Positions 24,931 to 35,379 of a stretch of DNA of 64,000 nucleotides are shown here, one piece after another. The DNA is taken from assembly GCA_023846275.1 (NCBI GenBank), contig JAIUJO010000293.1:310001-374000 (forward strand), written 5' to 3'. Under the pieces are notes generated by a model that did no database searches, had not been told where the DNA came from, and was given only the letters and a program-made list of their open reading frames with translations. Both the position numbers and the translations under genes were made by a program. Position 1 is the stretch's first letter; every line of letters starts with the position of its first letter. This stretch comes from Vanilla planifolia (taxonomy: Eukaryota; Streptophyta; Magnoliopsida; Asparagales; Orchidaceae).

Positions 24931-27900
24931 TCAACTCATATGTGGATGGAACAACAATTCTACATAAACACAACACTATTATTAATATGAGGAAACTATA
25001 GCTTCCATATATTTTGTCATCATAGAGGATATAACATTTAAAATATGGAATGATTTTCATATTACATGAAGGCAAAATTAAGATATTCAAGGTTTCTATC
25101 TTTTTTGCATAATACAATTATTGTTTTCATAAGATATGTATTTCTACTTTTCAAAGTTACTGTAAAGGTGCATTGAAAATCATAACATTAAAATAGTTGA
25201 ATATTACTAGTTAGTGAGCACTATTCATCTAAGTGTTTGATTTTCTCAAGATAACATCAATAACAATTTGTTCAAGAATGTATGCAACAACGAAAATACT
25301 ATCGAAATATAGAATTATTAGGATGTAGCATTACTTCAAATCATAACATTATGTAAGAAAAGATTGGCTATAGTCAAAGCATAGTATATGTGGATGCTTG
25401 GAAAAGTTTGAAGGATTACAAAGAATTATAGACAATGGACTAATACGATCTACATCAATTATATTATCATACATTTACACTTGGTCATTACAAACACTAA
25501 GAATCTTATGATGTAGTTGTATCATGGAAATTTATTTTATAACTATAATAGATAAAAAGAATATTCAAATATGAGCATAAGAAAAGAATCTCAACTTTTG
25601 TACTAAATCGACACAATCTTTGTTTGCATTGGAAAAATATGATTGGCATCTTTCAAAAAACAAACATTTTTAATGATATGAACATGCACATTAGACATAC
25701 AAAATTTAGAAAGAGCATAACAAGAATTTTTTCTCCAAATTTCCATCACACAAATGAACTTATCCACTTCCATAATACATTTAATAGATGCGTTAAAAAT
25801 GGTAAATTATTCCAAATATTATTTTGTGTCTAGTAAAAGAATGCCAAAGATATGAATGAAAATTATTTCTAGCTAACTAAAAATGAGAGAAAGCTTATTT
25901 ATGTTGTATCAAGGGTTATCAATTCAAACTAAAATAAAAAACATCGAGAATAAAGGCATACTATATAAAACATGATGAACAAAAGGTATGTCTTGAGTGA
26001 TTAAACCCTTGTTTCTTTCTAGAATGTTTGTTATGATTAATGTAGTGTTTTAAGGCAACTGCTTTTGCACTCTTAGTGGTGCTATAAACATAGTGGGGAT
26101 TATTATTATACTTAACTTCACAACATAAGCCATGTCTTGGGGTGTCTTAGCTAAAATAAATCTAATGCCTAATCATTTATGAGGTTTAGTGCTAAACGAA
26201 CTAATGACGTGGCCAAATATTATTAATATAGGATAGGCAGACATAACTCCTATAATAGGATTTATGATAGAAGGTAATGAGGAGAAAGATGACAGTAATG
26301 GTGCAAATAAGTTCAAATAACAATTTAGATATCAACTAAACACATAAAATACCGAGATAGAAAACTAAGGTTATGTAGTCTTTTAGATAAAGAAAACATA
26401 ATTTCTAAAAATATAATGCCAATATTAAAAAGATATCTTTTTTATTCCATTATAGAGCTTTAAATAAACTATAATTTTATACCAAAATTTAAATGAAAAA
26501 TTGACAAAACTACCAATCTTAATGAAAACATGCAAAAATCATATTGTTTATAAGAAAGGTTGGCAATATCATGGAGAACTTATATGAAATATTAAAAGAA
26601 ATATTAAAAATGCAAAATATACTAATCTTATTTAAAATAAATAAAACTCAGTAGTTCAACTCAAATATTATCATAGTTTATGTTGTCTTTATATTAATCA
26701 ACATGATTAAGAGAAACTTTGTTATAAAGTGTGGTCGTTTATGTAAATCTTCATCAAGCTTGGTGTTGATCTACTGATCATATAAAAGAACTAAATTCAT
26801 AATACATAGTTGGTGCATAAATATATCATTAAAATCTTATCAAAAGGTCAACTATTTCTTTTATCAAAGCTTATTTTGAGTTATTGAAATAACTATTATA
26901 ATTCAAAACCACTACTAGTTGCATTGCTACATTTTACTTTTCTAATTGAACGCATGATATTACCAAGTTAGCTTTCTAATTTATTTGAAATTATTCTTGA
27001 GCGATAATGTTTTAGCAAATCCACTCATGACCTCACTATTATCTTTATGTCAACATTATTATGCTTCGTATTGGCCAACAAGCTCTCATAAGAGTAAAAG
27101 TTTCGAGCGACTTGTCTCCTTTAACTCAGAACTAATAATTAACATAGCAAAGTAATTGCATGTTAACTACTTTTGTTTATGTGGAAATGGAAAATGGCTT
27201 ATGGAGGGTCAAATCCTTTTTTGAAACTATTTCTAACTTATTTTGAAGGCAAGTTTTCAAAAAAATTATCATTGAAATTTTACTACATTTAGAAGCAATT
27301 CTTTTGCCAATTGTAGTCCACATTTTGTACATTAGATATATTTTTTTGGAAGAATAGATTATATTTTATGACAATTATATTTCAATAAATTTGTCCATTT
27401 TATTGTTATTTTATATAAACATTACCCTTGTAAGATGTGAACCCTTGCATTCGTTATTTTAAACATAAGCATATCAAATTAAGACTTAGTTACATGGGCT
27501 TTTATTATATTCAAGCCACAAAATAATTCATGTCACACATTTATGTATTAAATTTCTTAATCCACTATCAAAATTCGTTTGATTATTTTGTGCAACCTTG
27601 TAATATGATGAACATTAATTTTTTTGAGAAGCTATAATTTTTATTAATGAGAATCATTTTGCTTAAGAAAGACTTTTCCTATTGCTATATTAAAAAAAAT
27701 AAGCTATTTCTATTAAAAACATGCTTAAATATTTAAAAGGATTTGTAATTGAAAGAGTAATTGGCCAATTAAAACATTTTAGGCTTACATTAAAAATGCA
27801 AATAAAGACACATCACATTTATAAAACTAATTTTAAAACATTCAATATACTTACGTGATACATGAGAAAGTTACACAATAATGTAACAAAAAAAGTCTTA

Positions 27901-28317
27901 TTATTAAAAGTAAAAGATAATAAGCACTAAGATATGTAAAACTAATCATGACAATTGAATACTTAAAGTATAAGAAACTTAAAATTTTGTTATCGAAGTT
28001 ATTCTATTTAAGAAAAGGGGAAGAAAATTTGAAAATAAAAAAAGATTAATTTATAATAAAATAGTTAAAAAATTTTTATAATAATTAAAAAATTAGTATA
28101 CTCATGTAACAAATATATACAACCAATTCATATGCAATGGAGCTTAAAATTAGTATAGAGAAGGCTTAAGACTTTCTTAAAATGCTTTTCCACAAAGATA
28201 TTTGAATTAATTTTTGTTTTGATGCAAGTGGTGTAAAAAGATTCTTGAACATATTAAACAATTTATTTTTTTAATTCAACAATGAGATAAAAAAAATTCA
28301 TAAAATATAAGATGCTG
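24931..28317. other. AT-rich stretch without recognised genes
   Basis: I could not assign any domain, tandem repeat or terminal structure in these ~3.4 kb. ORFs at 24908-25117 (minus) and 25624-25833 (plus) are short and composition-driven. A slightly more complex segment at about 26700-27200 reads, on the minus strand, a short unbroken piece near 27000 (VMSGFAKTLSLKNN), but it matches no family I recognise. Confidence 0.5.
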
Positions 28318-28324
28318 TCATGAA

Positions 28325-28600
28325 GACGTTCATCAGTGTAGTTCTTGTTGTACAATGTCTTATCTAAAATCCCTTCCTCAACTAATGTTGAAGAAGAAAT
28401 TTATTAAATGTCTTATACCATAATCATTCTTGTCTTCTAATTTTTTTTCATAATCTTTCATGTCTTCAAAATCTACAAGTTTTTTATGCATAATTTCATC
28501 AAACACAACTTGAGTATATTCAATTACAACTTAGGTTTCCTTGTTAAACTGCTTATAGATCTATCTATTCGATGAATGTCACAAACGGATAGCCTCCGTT
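28325..28600 (-). pseudogene. Unrecognised coding-like remnant in repeat copy 1
   Basis: On the minus strand, about 28535-28430 reads VVIEYTQVVFDEIMHKKLVD followed by FEDMKDYEKKLED. The equivalent stretch of copy 2 gives a similar peptide at the same place, so the pattern is conserved at protein level between diverged DNA copies. I do not recognise the family. The stretch is acidic/lysine-rich and possibly helical. Stops occur before it, and a frameshift follows. Confidence 0.45.
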
Positions 28601-29584
28601 AACTTTGTTCGTATTCTCCAATTTTTTTCTTATCTTTTGATGTAACACTTCAATCCAAAAATTCTTAAGTTTTAGTTTTTAGTTTTCTTGTTATTATAAA
28701 GTAAGAATAGTATATTATTCATGATTTGTATGTTAATAAATCAATTTAGATGTTGAGATAAATAGAATGTCTTGAATTAATAATACTTTATGGTTCAAAG
28801 ATCCTATATCACCAAGAGAAAAGCAATAGATGCTACCATTGCTTTAAGGAGAGAGCAGCACCGTTTAATGCATAACATTAAAGAATCCTAATTAAGTATT
28901 TAGATATATAATTGAGAGATAAATGCTATATCTATAGTAAATAGAAGGAACATTACTATATTGGTAGCTATGACATATTGATATGCAAATGTTAATGTCT
29001 TAAACTAGATTGATAATACTTGTAAGATTAAAAAAATATTTGTAGTTAGAGATGCTAGTTTAAACTAAGTGAGAATGACATTGTCTATCACAAAAATACA
29101 TACTTTGCCTATTATGGCCACATTTTTGGCAAAACAATAGGTCAAATATGTTGATATTGATGCTATTATATCCTTTAAATGTATTGGACTTGGCTATCAA
29201 TAAAATTCATTTCTCGAGGCTTCACTTGTATTTTGCAGGACAAGTTTTTACGTTGGCGAACATAATTTCTTTTTAAAGAGAGGCATGGGTTTGTACTCGA
29301 GAAGACAAGTCACTTAGAATTGAATCACTAAGATGATTTTTATTATATATTAACTCCTTCCATGCAACCATATCCTTGTGTTTGAAATTTTTACATATAA
29401 TTTATAAGCTTTATGTAAGAGACAAGGATTCCTTTCTCATCTTACTCAACTTGGAATCATGGAAACAGAAAAACTCAACCATTATGTCAACCTCAAATCC
29501 TACACCAATAATCTTACTAATTTGTTCACATAAATAAAATTTGGTTGATCCAATATGATGTTGTTTGAATAATGTTGGACCTGA

Positions 29585-29800
29585 AGACGTTCATCGGTGT
29601 AGTTCTTTTTTAAGTTCGTCAAGCAAAAATCTTTTTGGGCCTTCCAATATAATATGAAAATCTTCCATGTCTTCCAAATCTTTCAATTTTTTATTTATAG
29701 TTTTATTAAACACAACATGAGTAAATTCCATTATAACTAAGGTTTCTTTGCTAAAATGCTTATAGCTTTATCTAGTTGAAGAATGTAGTAAACAGATAGC
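29585..29800 (-). pseudogene. Unrecognised coding-like remnant in repeat copy 2
   Basis: The minus strand reads ETLVIMEFTHVVFNKTINKK then LKDLEDMEDF and EGPKRFLLDEL. After a frameshift it continues KKNYTDERLQVQHYSN near 29625-29580. It parallels copy 1 (EYTQVVFDEIMHKKLVDFEDM), and the NYTDERL box is also readable at the start of copy 1. This suggests a common coding ancestor, perhaps part of a transposon or a captured host exon. I cannot name the protein. Confidence 0.45.
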
Positions 29801-31100
29801 CTCCATCAATTTTTTCACTCTCCAATTTCTATCCTACCATTTGTTGTAACACTTCCATCCTAAAAAGCCAAAGTTTAAATGTTTAGGATTTTTGTTATTC
29901 TAAAGTAATGTAGTATCTTATTCATAATTGGTTTGAAAATAAATCTATTAAGACATTGTGTTAAATAAAAAATCTTGAATTATTAAGACATTATGTATTG
30001 GAGATCCCATAGCATAAAAAAGTAATAGAAGTTATCAATGCTTTGAGAGGAGATCAGCATTGTTTGATTCATAGCATTGAAGAAGCCAAACTAAGTTTTT
30101 AGATACAGAATTGAACGATAAATGTCATATTTATAACAAATAGATCGAATTTATTATATTGGTAGTTGTGACGTACTGATAGCCAAATATTATTGTCCTA
30201 AACTTGGATAATAATATGCATAAGATTAAAATAAACATATTTTTAGGTAGAGATGTTGATTTAAACTAAATGAGAATGACATTATCTGCCACAAACATAC
30301 ATATTTTTCCTATTATTATCACATTTTTGGCAAAACAATAAGTCAAATATATGTTGATAATGATTTTATTATACCCTTATTTTCCTTTTTATTGTTCTTC
30401 CGATGTTATTTTTTTAAAATCTTCAATGTGCTCCAAATCTACCACTTTTTGTTATGCATAATTCTATCAAACATTGCTTGGGTAGATTGTTTTACAACTA
30501 AGGTTCCCATGTCAAATGGTTTATAGTTCTATTTACTTTTAGAATATCATAGAGAGATAGCATCCATGAACTTGGTTTTTTTATGTCCCATATATCTTAC
30601 ATGTTGATGTAACACTTCCATCCAAAAAATACCAAAGTTTTCATATATAGGCTTCTTGTTATTACAAAGGACACCCAATGTTTTATTTTAATTTTTTTTA
30701 TGATAAATCAATTTAGACAATAAGACAAATAGAATAACTTGAATTTTTCAATCATTACGATTTGGAGATACTATACCACCAAGTGAAAAGTAAAAGTAGA
30801 TACCAATTCTTTAGGAAGTGCAAAAGTTTATGACGTATAACATAGAGGAAGTGCAATTAAATATTTAGATAGATAACTGAGAGATAAATATTATATCCAT
30901 AACAAATAGAAGGAAATCTACTATTGACATTTTAGCATATTGATTGTAAGAAGCTGTCCTTAACCAACATGATGACATGTGGAGGATTAAAACCAAAATA
31001 ATTGTAAGTTTGAAAATGAGATTCTCAAGCCCAAAAACTCATATTTCACTTATCATGAGAACATTATTTACAAAACATGATATTACATAAGGATTCCAAA

Positions 31101-32284
31101 GTTATATCATACTTTTGGAAAAGGTTTTGTGATCCATGTGATACTCAGCTAATGTATAACAAAACATTCTATGCTCAAAACAAAAGTCGATGAAAATGAA
31201 TATTTAAAACACTTAAGAATATGTTAGGGATATGCAAATTATGTTTTAATGACAAGTAGGATAAGTATTTTATTTTTAATTAATTTTCTTACAACAATAT
31301 TTATTACTCTAACATAAAGATGACACTATACAAAGTATTACATAATATGATGTGTTAATTATCGTTATACTAGTATGAGCAAACTAACAATACTCTAATT
31401 GATATAGATATGACTTTTTATTCAATTATGATGATCCAAATAATCAAAACAAGAATTCAAATGAAATAGATTACTCCAAAAAAATTATGATAAGAAAATT
31501 AAGAAAGCGAACATTTTGGAAGAGGATCACGTATTTTTAAATGTAGGTCCTATGAAATGCATTACAATATTTGGAAAAAGAGAATAACTAAAGGCAAAAC
31601 ATTTTGTGTCTTTGTAGATTATTTAAATAAATTTTTTTATTATTTATAAGATAGTTTTATCAATATCATTGCTAGAGTACATCATGTATTTTGTCTTTCG
31701 AGCTTAAAAAAACGTTTTGGTAATGGTACTTATATATGTAAATATGATCAAGCAACATAATGGTGCATCCTAAATTATTTTATACATAAATTCAAATGGC
31801 ATTCTTAATAAGAGAAATCAAGAAAATATAGAAAATGAGCATCCTATGGACAAATTATACTAACAAATGGATACTAGGAAAATAAAGGAAGGGATGCATT
31901 GGAGACATCCCAACATTTTTTAAATTTCAATGATTAAACTTTTGTACAAAGGGACATTTATAAAATAATGAAAAGCCTTTAAGATTCATTTAATGTTTGT
32001 TGAAATAATGTATGTGCATCAAAATTTATTTTAAATGCCATGAAATGAAATTTGCATATGGATATTTCTTTTCAACATCAGAAAGACTATTATTTAAAAA
32101 GCTAATAATATGGATAAGAAGTCAAATATGCAAGAAAAAATGAAAAGGAATCTCAAATATTAATTCTACTTGAATTGAAAGAGGATATGTCGTAAAAAGA
32201 AAAACCAAAACATATTAAAAATAATATTAATTTAATTGTAAAGTAATTTTTAAAGAAAAATTAATAAAAGTGCCAAACAAGAAA
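31101..32284. other. AT-rich stretch without recognised genes
   Basis: No repeat unit, LTR terminus or protein motif was recognised. Around 31585-31630 the plus strand has a short open piece (KRITKGKTFCVFVDYLNKFF) that faintly recalls a copia integrase or RT context, but it is too short to assign. The final ~25 bp before 32285 may be the far edge of the copia 3' LTR split by the solo LTR (see findings). Confidence 0.4.
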
Positions 32285-32289
32285 CATAT
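32285..32289. repeat. Left target-site duplication (CATAT) of solo LTR
   Basis: Five bases immediately before the TG terminus at 32290 are identical to those immediately after the CA terminus at 35360-35364. This is the length produced by plant LTR-retrotransposon integrases. Confidence 0.85.
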
Positions 32290-33136
32290 TGTTACACCCC
32301 AGTTTTTTTTTTTTTTTTTTTTTTAACATATAGACAGCTCAGATCGTCCCATACCAACCTGAGTAGCCTACGAAAAACATAGGATATAACACATCATTAC
32401 ACACCTACTTTCCTTAACTATGTGGATCCCATTTCCCGGGCACACCGTCAAATCAGGTTCATGACTCTTGAATTAACAGATGAACTCGCGCAATGTTACT
32501 CCTACTAGACCAAATACTCCTAACCCATACCGGAAGGAGAACCGATCTAATAGAAGTCTGAACCCCCAAGGTTAAGTTCCATAGTCATGTAATGACCTCA
32601 CCATCAACAAAAAAATATATAACATCCACCGATATGAAATGGCGCTCCACACACCATACCGTCAAGATAGAAAATAAGATAGTATATAAAAATGTAACTC
32701 ATATGAAAAATCACAGTCCATAAAATACCACATCATCTATACGAGTACATGAGTCAGAATCACCCTCACATAATACAAGACATAAGAATAACAGTCTCAC
32801 TGAATACATCCAACAGCAACAATCAACTAACCAGAATGTCTCAGAAAATCACAGATCAGATCTCCTCCACTAGCCTACTGATCACGTTCCACCTAAAGCT
32901 GGGTGGCGTCAAGTCTGCCGAGCCACTGGAAAAATATAGATAATAAAGGAATGAGCTACGCCCAGTAGGAAAGACAACTAGTAAAAAAGAACTCTCATGC
33001 AAGAGAAGGATAATAGCAAGAGTATAGAAATACAGCATAACAATGTAGGGTGGAAAGGAACTCTCAGTCCCAGACTCTGACCAACCACAGTCACCCCCAG
33101 TCACACCAGAGTAGCTCTCCTCTGTGCTCCCAGGCA

Positions 33137-33238
33137 GCATGCCAGCGGGACACGCCCATCTCTGCGCACACATGGCGCCTAGGCAAAGCATGCCAGCGGG
33201 ACACGCCCCTCTCTGCGCACGCATCACAACGCCTAGCA
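33137..33238. repeat. Two tandem 51-bp repeats in solo LTR
   Basis: Units 33137-33187 and 33188-33238 both begin gcatgccagcgggacacgcc and continue through a tctgcgcac block to gcct(a)g. They differ at a few positions. Confidence 0.85.
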
Positions 33239-33307
33239 CCCGACACCGCAGCGTCTCTCGTCAATCAATCTTCTGGAGACTATAGACAGAACCAGTCACA
33301 TAGATCT

Positions 33308-33422
33308 CTAGCCAACGTGAGACACCCCTGCCACCCTCAGGCACATAGGCCTACACACTTGGCTAGCCACGGCGAGTCACCCCTGCCACTGCCACTCTCA
33401 GGCACGCAGGCCTACACTCATG
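33308..33422. repeat. Two tandem ~55-bp repeats in solo LTR
   Basis: Units start at 33308 and 33363. Both run from ctagcca.cg(t/g)gag to cacccctgccac, then ctcaggca and aggcctacac. The second has a small CTGCCA insertion. Confidence 0.8.
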
Positions 33423-34000
33423 GACCAGAAGAGATCGACTCAGCCACCGTCTCAAGAAGTCCTCTCCCAATAATTTCCATAGAAGCCACGCCCCTACAGT
33501 CATTGCCAAGCTCTACTCCAAGATTCGGCAACATGTGTCCAGATACAACAAGGCACATACCAGTCCACATGTATACTGTGGAAGCTAAGTCTGTACTGCA
33601 CAGTTACCTACCACAATTACCCTAAAACATCATATAGGGCCTATAGTATTCCGGTCCGATATGCCAATCCATGAAATATGCCAACACTGAGTAAACTGAC
33701 TCAATCCATGTCATTTCCATCCAAGCAACACAAACTGTACCAAAATTCTGACTATTCTGGTAGCACCCAAGTGTCACACTTCCTTCCAACTAATCCAGTT
33801 GCACTGAATTTATGGGTAATTTCCAACAGTCAATTTCAACTTGGCTACGTGATTTCTAAAAATCACCTTTTTCTCACTTTAGGAAATTTTTAAATTCAAA
33901 AAAATCAATTTCCGCCCTTTATCCATTTTCCGAAATTCGGAATAAATTTCCGAATAAAATTTAAATTCCATATATATCCTTTTTTCCGAAATTCGGATTA

Positions 34001-34340
34001 ATTTCCGAATTAAATTTTCCTCCGCGCCGTTCGTCCGCGCCGAATCCCGCTGAACTGGTTTTCGCTGCCGGTTCGGAAACCTCGCGCTGAACAGCGACAC
34101 CGCCGAACCAAATTCCTTAATATAATTTCCGAATTAAATTTTTCCTCCGCGCCGCTGAACCGGTTTTCGCTGCCGGTTCAGAAACCTCAAGCTGAACCGC
34201 GACACCGCCGAACCAAATTCCTTAATATAATTTCCGAATTAAATTTTTCCTCCACGCCGAATCCCGCTGAACCGGTTTTCGCTGCCGGTTCGGAAACCTC
34301 GCGCTGAACCGCGACACCGCCGAACCAAATTCCTTAATAA
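34001..34340. repeat. Three tandem 105-124-bp repeats in solo LTR
   Basis: Units are 34001-34124, 34125-34229 and 34230-34340. Each contains tttccgaattaaatttt, then cctcc(g/a)cgccg, ctgaac(t/c)ggttttcgctgcc, ggttc(g/a)gaaacctc, and gcgacaccgccgaaccaaat followed by tccttaat. Unit 2 lacks the ~14-bp aatcccg block present in units 1 and 3. A shorter pair of ttccgaaattcgga blocks lies just upstream (33928-34010). Such arrays often sit in LTR promoter (U3) regions; that role is not shown here. Confidence 0.9.
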
Positions 34341-35359
34341 TCCGTTAATCGGTCGATGCTTAATTAAATATAATTACTAATAAATATTATATAAATACCA
34401 TTAATTACTTAAATAATTTCGTAATTAATCTAAACCCTTCTCCTTCCTCGGTCCGACGCCCGCGAACCCTAACCGACGCAATCGCCGACCAATCCAATCC
34501 TTCCGTCGATTTCCGGGGAACGCGAACAAGGAGAAACAAAATCCGATGTTCGTGCTATCCTAATGTTTCAATCATTAACTAAATTTTTCGGCGAAGTGGG
34601 AAATTTTCCAGAAAATCCAAAATTTGTAAAAGATGCAAATTAGCATTCAACTAAGTCCGATTTTTCATCCACATGCTTGTGTTTCATTAAGCAAAATGTT
34701 CCATGCTTTTAATTTATACTAAATAACTAATTTAAATCTGAATTTCCTACCTTTGCTCGCCGGCGACGGTGAAGCTCGCACGCGATCAACCGCAGCTCCT
34801 CACCGAACGAAACCGGTACCAAAATGCTCGCCTCTGTCCCGCGAACCTCCGGTTACCAAAAGCCCCTTGGAAGGCTGCCGGAAATTACCGCAGTTCGCCG
34901 CGAACACCTCGCCTCTAACCGCCGTTCGAAACCCTAACAGTCGAACAGTTTAGGTTAAATACACTGCTTAAACCGGTAATAACTCGTTAAGACCCATTAA
35001 GCGCCGGTTGACCTTCCAAAAACGCCGCTTAACACCCGATCAGCCGGTTAATCTCCACCGCTGATCTCGCCCGTCCAATCCGCTTATCCGCGGCTTATCC
35101 AAACGCACGCGCAAACGCACCTCGGCGAACTGCCCCGCCTTCGCTGAACAGCTCCGATCCGGTTCACGCGCGGTAAAAAAAAAAAAACCAAATTCCGGTT
35201 TTAAAAAAATTTCGGTGCTCCGAAAAATCCCCAGAAAATTTCAGAAATTCCAATAGCCTCCAATTGAGCTCCTGGCTCATCCTACTGTCGATCTGAAATC
35301 ATCCAAGCCACAATTAAATTATTGAAGATTAAACATATAATATTTTACTGGGTATAACA

Positions 35360-35364
35360 CATAT
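35360..35364. repeat. Right target-site duplication (CATAT) of solo LTR
   Basis: This matches the five bases at 32285-32289 exactly and sits directly after the terminal TATAACA of the solo LTR. Confidence 0.85.
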
Positions 35365-35379
35365 GAATTTTTTACTGTA

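Larger units (their letters stand above)
28318..31100. repeat. Three diverged copies of a ~0.7-1.2-kb repeat
   Basis: Copy 1 starts at 28318 and copy 2 at 29580; both open with gaagacgttcatc(a/g)gtgtag. Copy 3 starts near 30376 and lacks the first ~110 bp. Shared landmarks in order are atgtcttc(a/c)aaatc, an ac(a/t)taggttt(c) block, ggatagcctcc(g/a)t, gatgtaacacttc(a/c)atcc, aaagatcctatatcaccaag-like text, aaaagcaatagatgctacca-like text, attgagagataaatg, and tggcaaaacaataggtcaaa with attatatcctt at the end. Copy 2 ends near 30375, directly joined to copy 3. About 400 bp (29181-29579) follow copy 1 with no counterpart in copies 2 and 3. All three lie in the same orientation. Confidence 0.8.
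32290..35359. mobile_element. Solo LTR, 3,070 bp (probable Ty3/gypsy, Tekay/Del-like)
   Basis: The block starts TGTTACACCC and ends GGGTATAACA, short inverted termini matching at 9 of 10 positions, with flanking CATAT duplications. It contains no PBS, PPT, gag or pol. The simplest reading is therefore a solo LTR left by recombination between the two LTRs of a full element. The TGTTACACCCC start and a length near 3 kb are typical of the Tekay/Del group of plant chromoviruses; that assignment is inference. It is far richer in G and C and CpG than its surroundings, which argues for a much younger insertion. It contains a T22 run (32303-32324) and three internal short tandem repeat sets. Orientation cannot be decided from the termini alone. 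Confidence 0.85.

Noticed and set aside
31585-31720. Possible copia integrase or RT piece (GKTFCVFVDYLNKFF)
   Set aside because: The match is a dozen residues only, with no second motif in order nearby.
32303-32324. T22 run as the poly(A) tail of a retroposon
   Set aside because: It sits 13 bases inside the LTR start, and the flanking TG...CA termini with CATAT duplications explain the block better.
33050-33625. 191-codon ORF as a real gene
   Set aside because: It is inside a solo LTR, its repeats come from noncoding tandem duplications, and no protein family is recognisable.
34001-35200. GC-rich stretch as a CpG island or 5' end of a host gene
   Set aside because: It lies wholly between LTR termini flanked by target duplications. 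The composition is explained by a young LTR.
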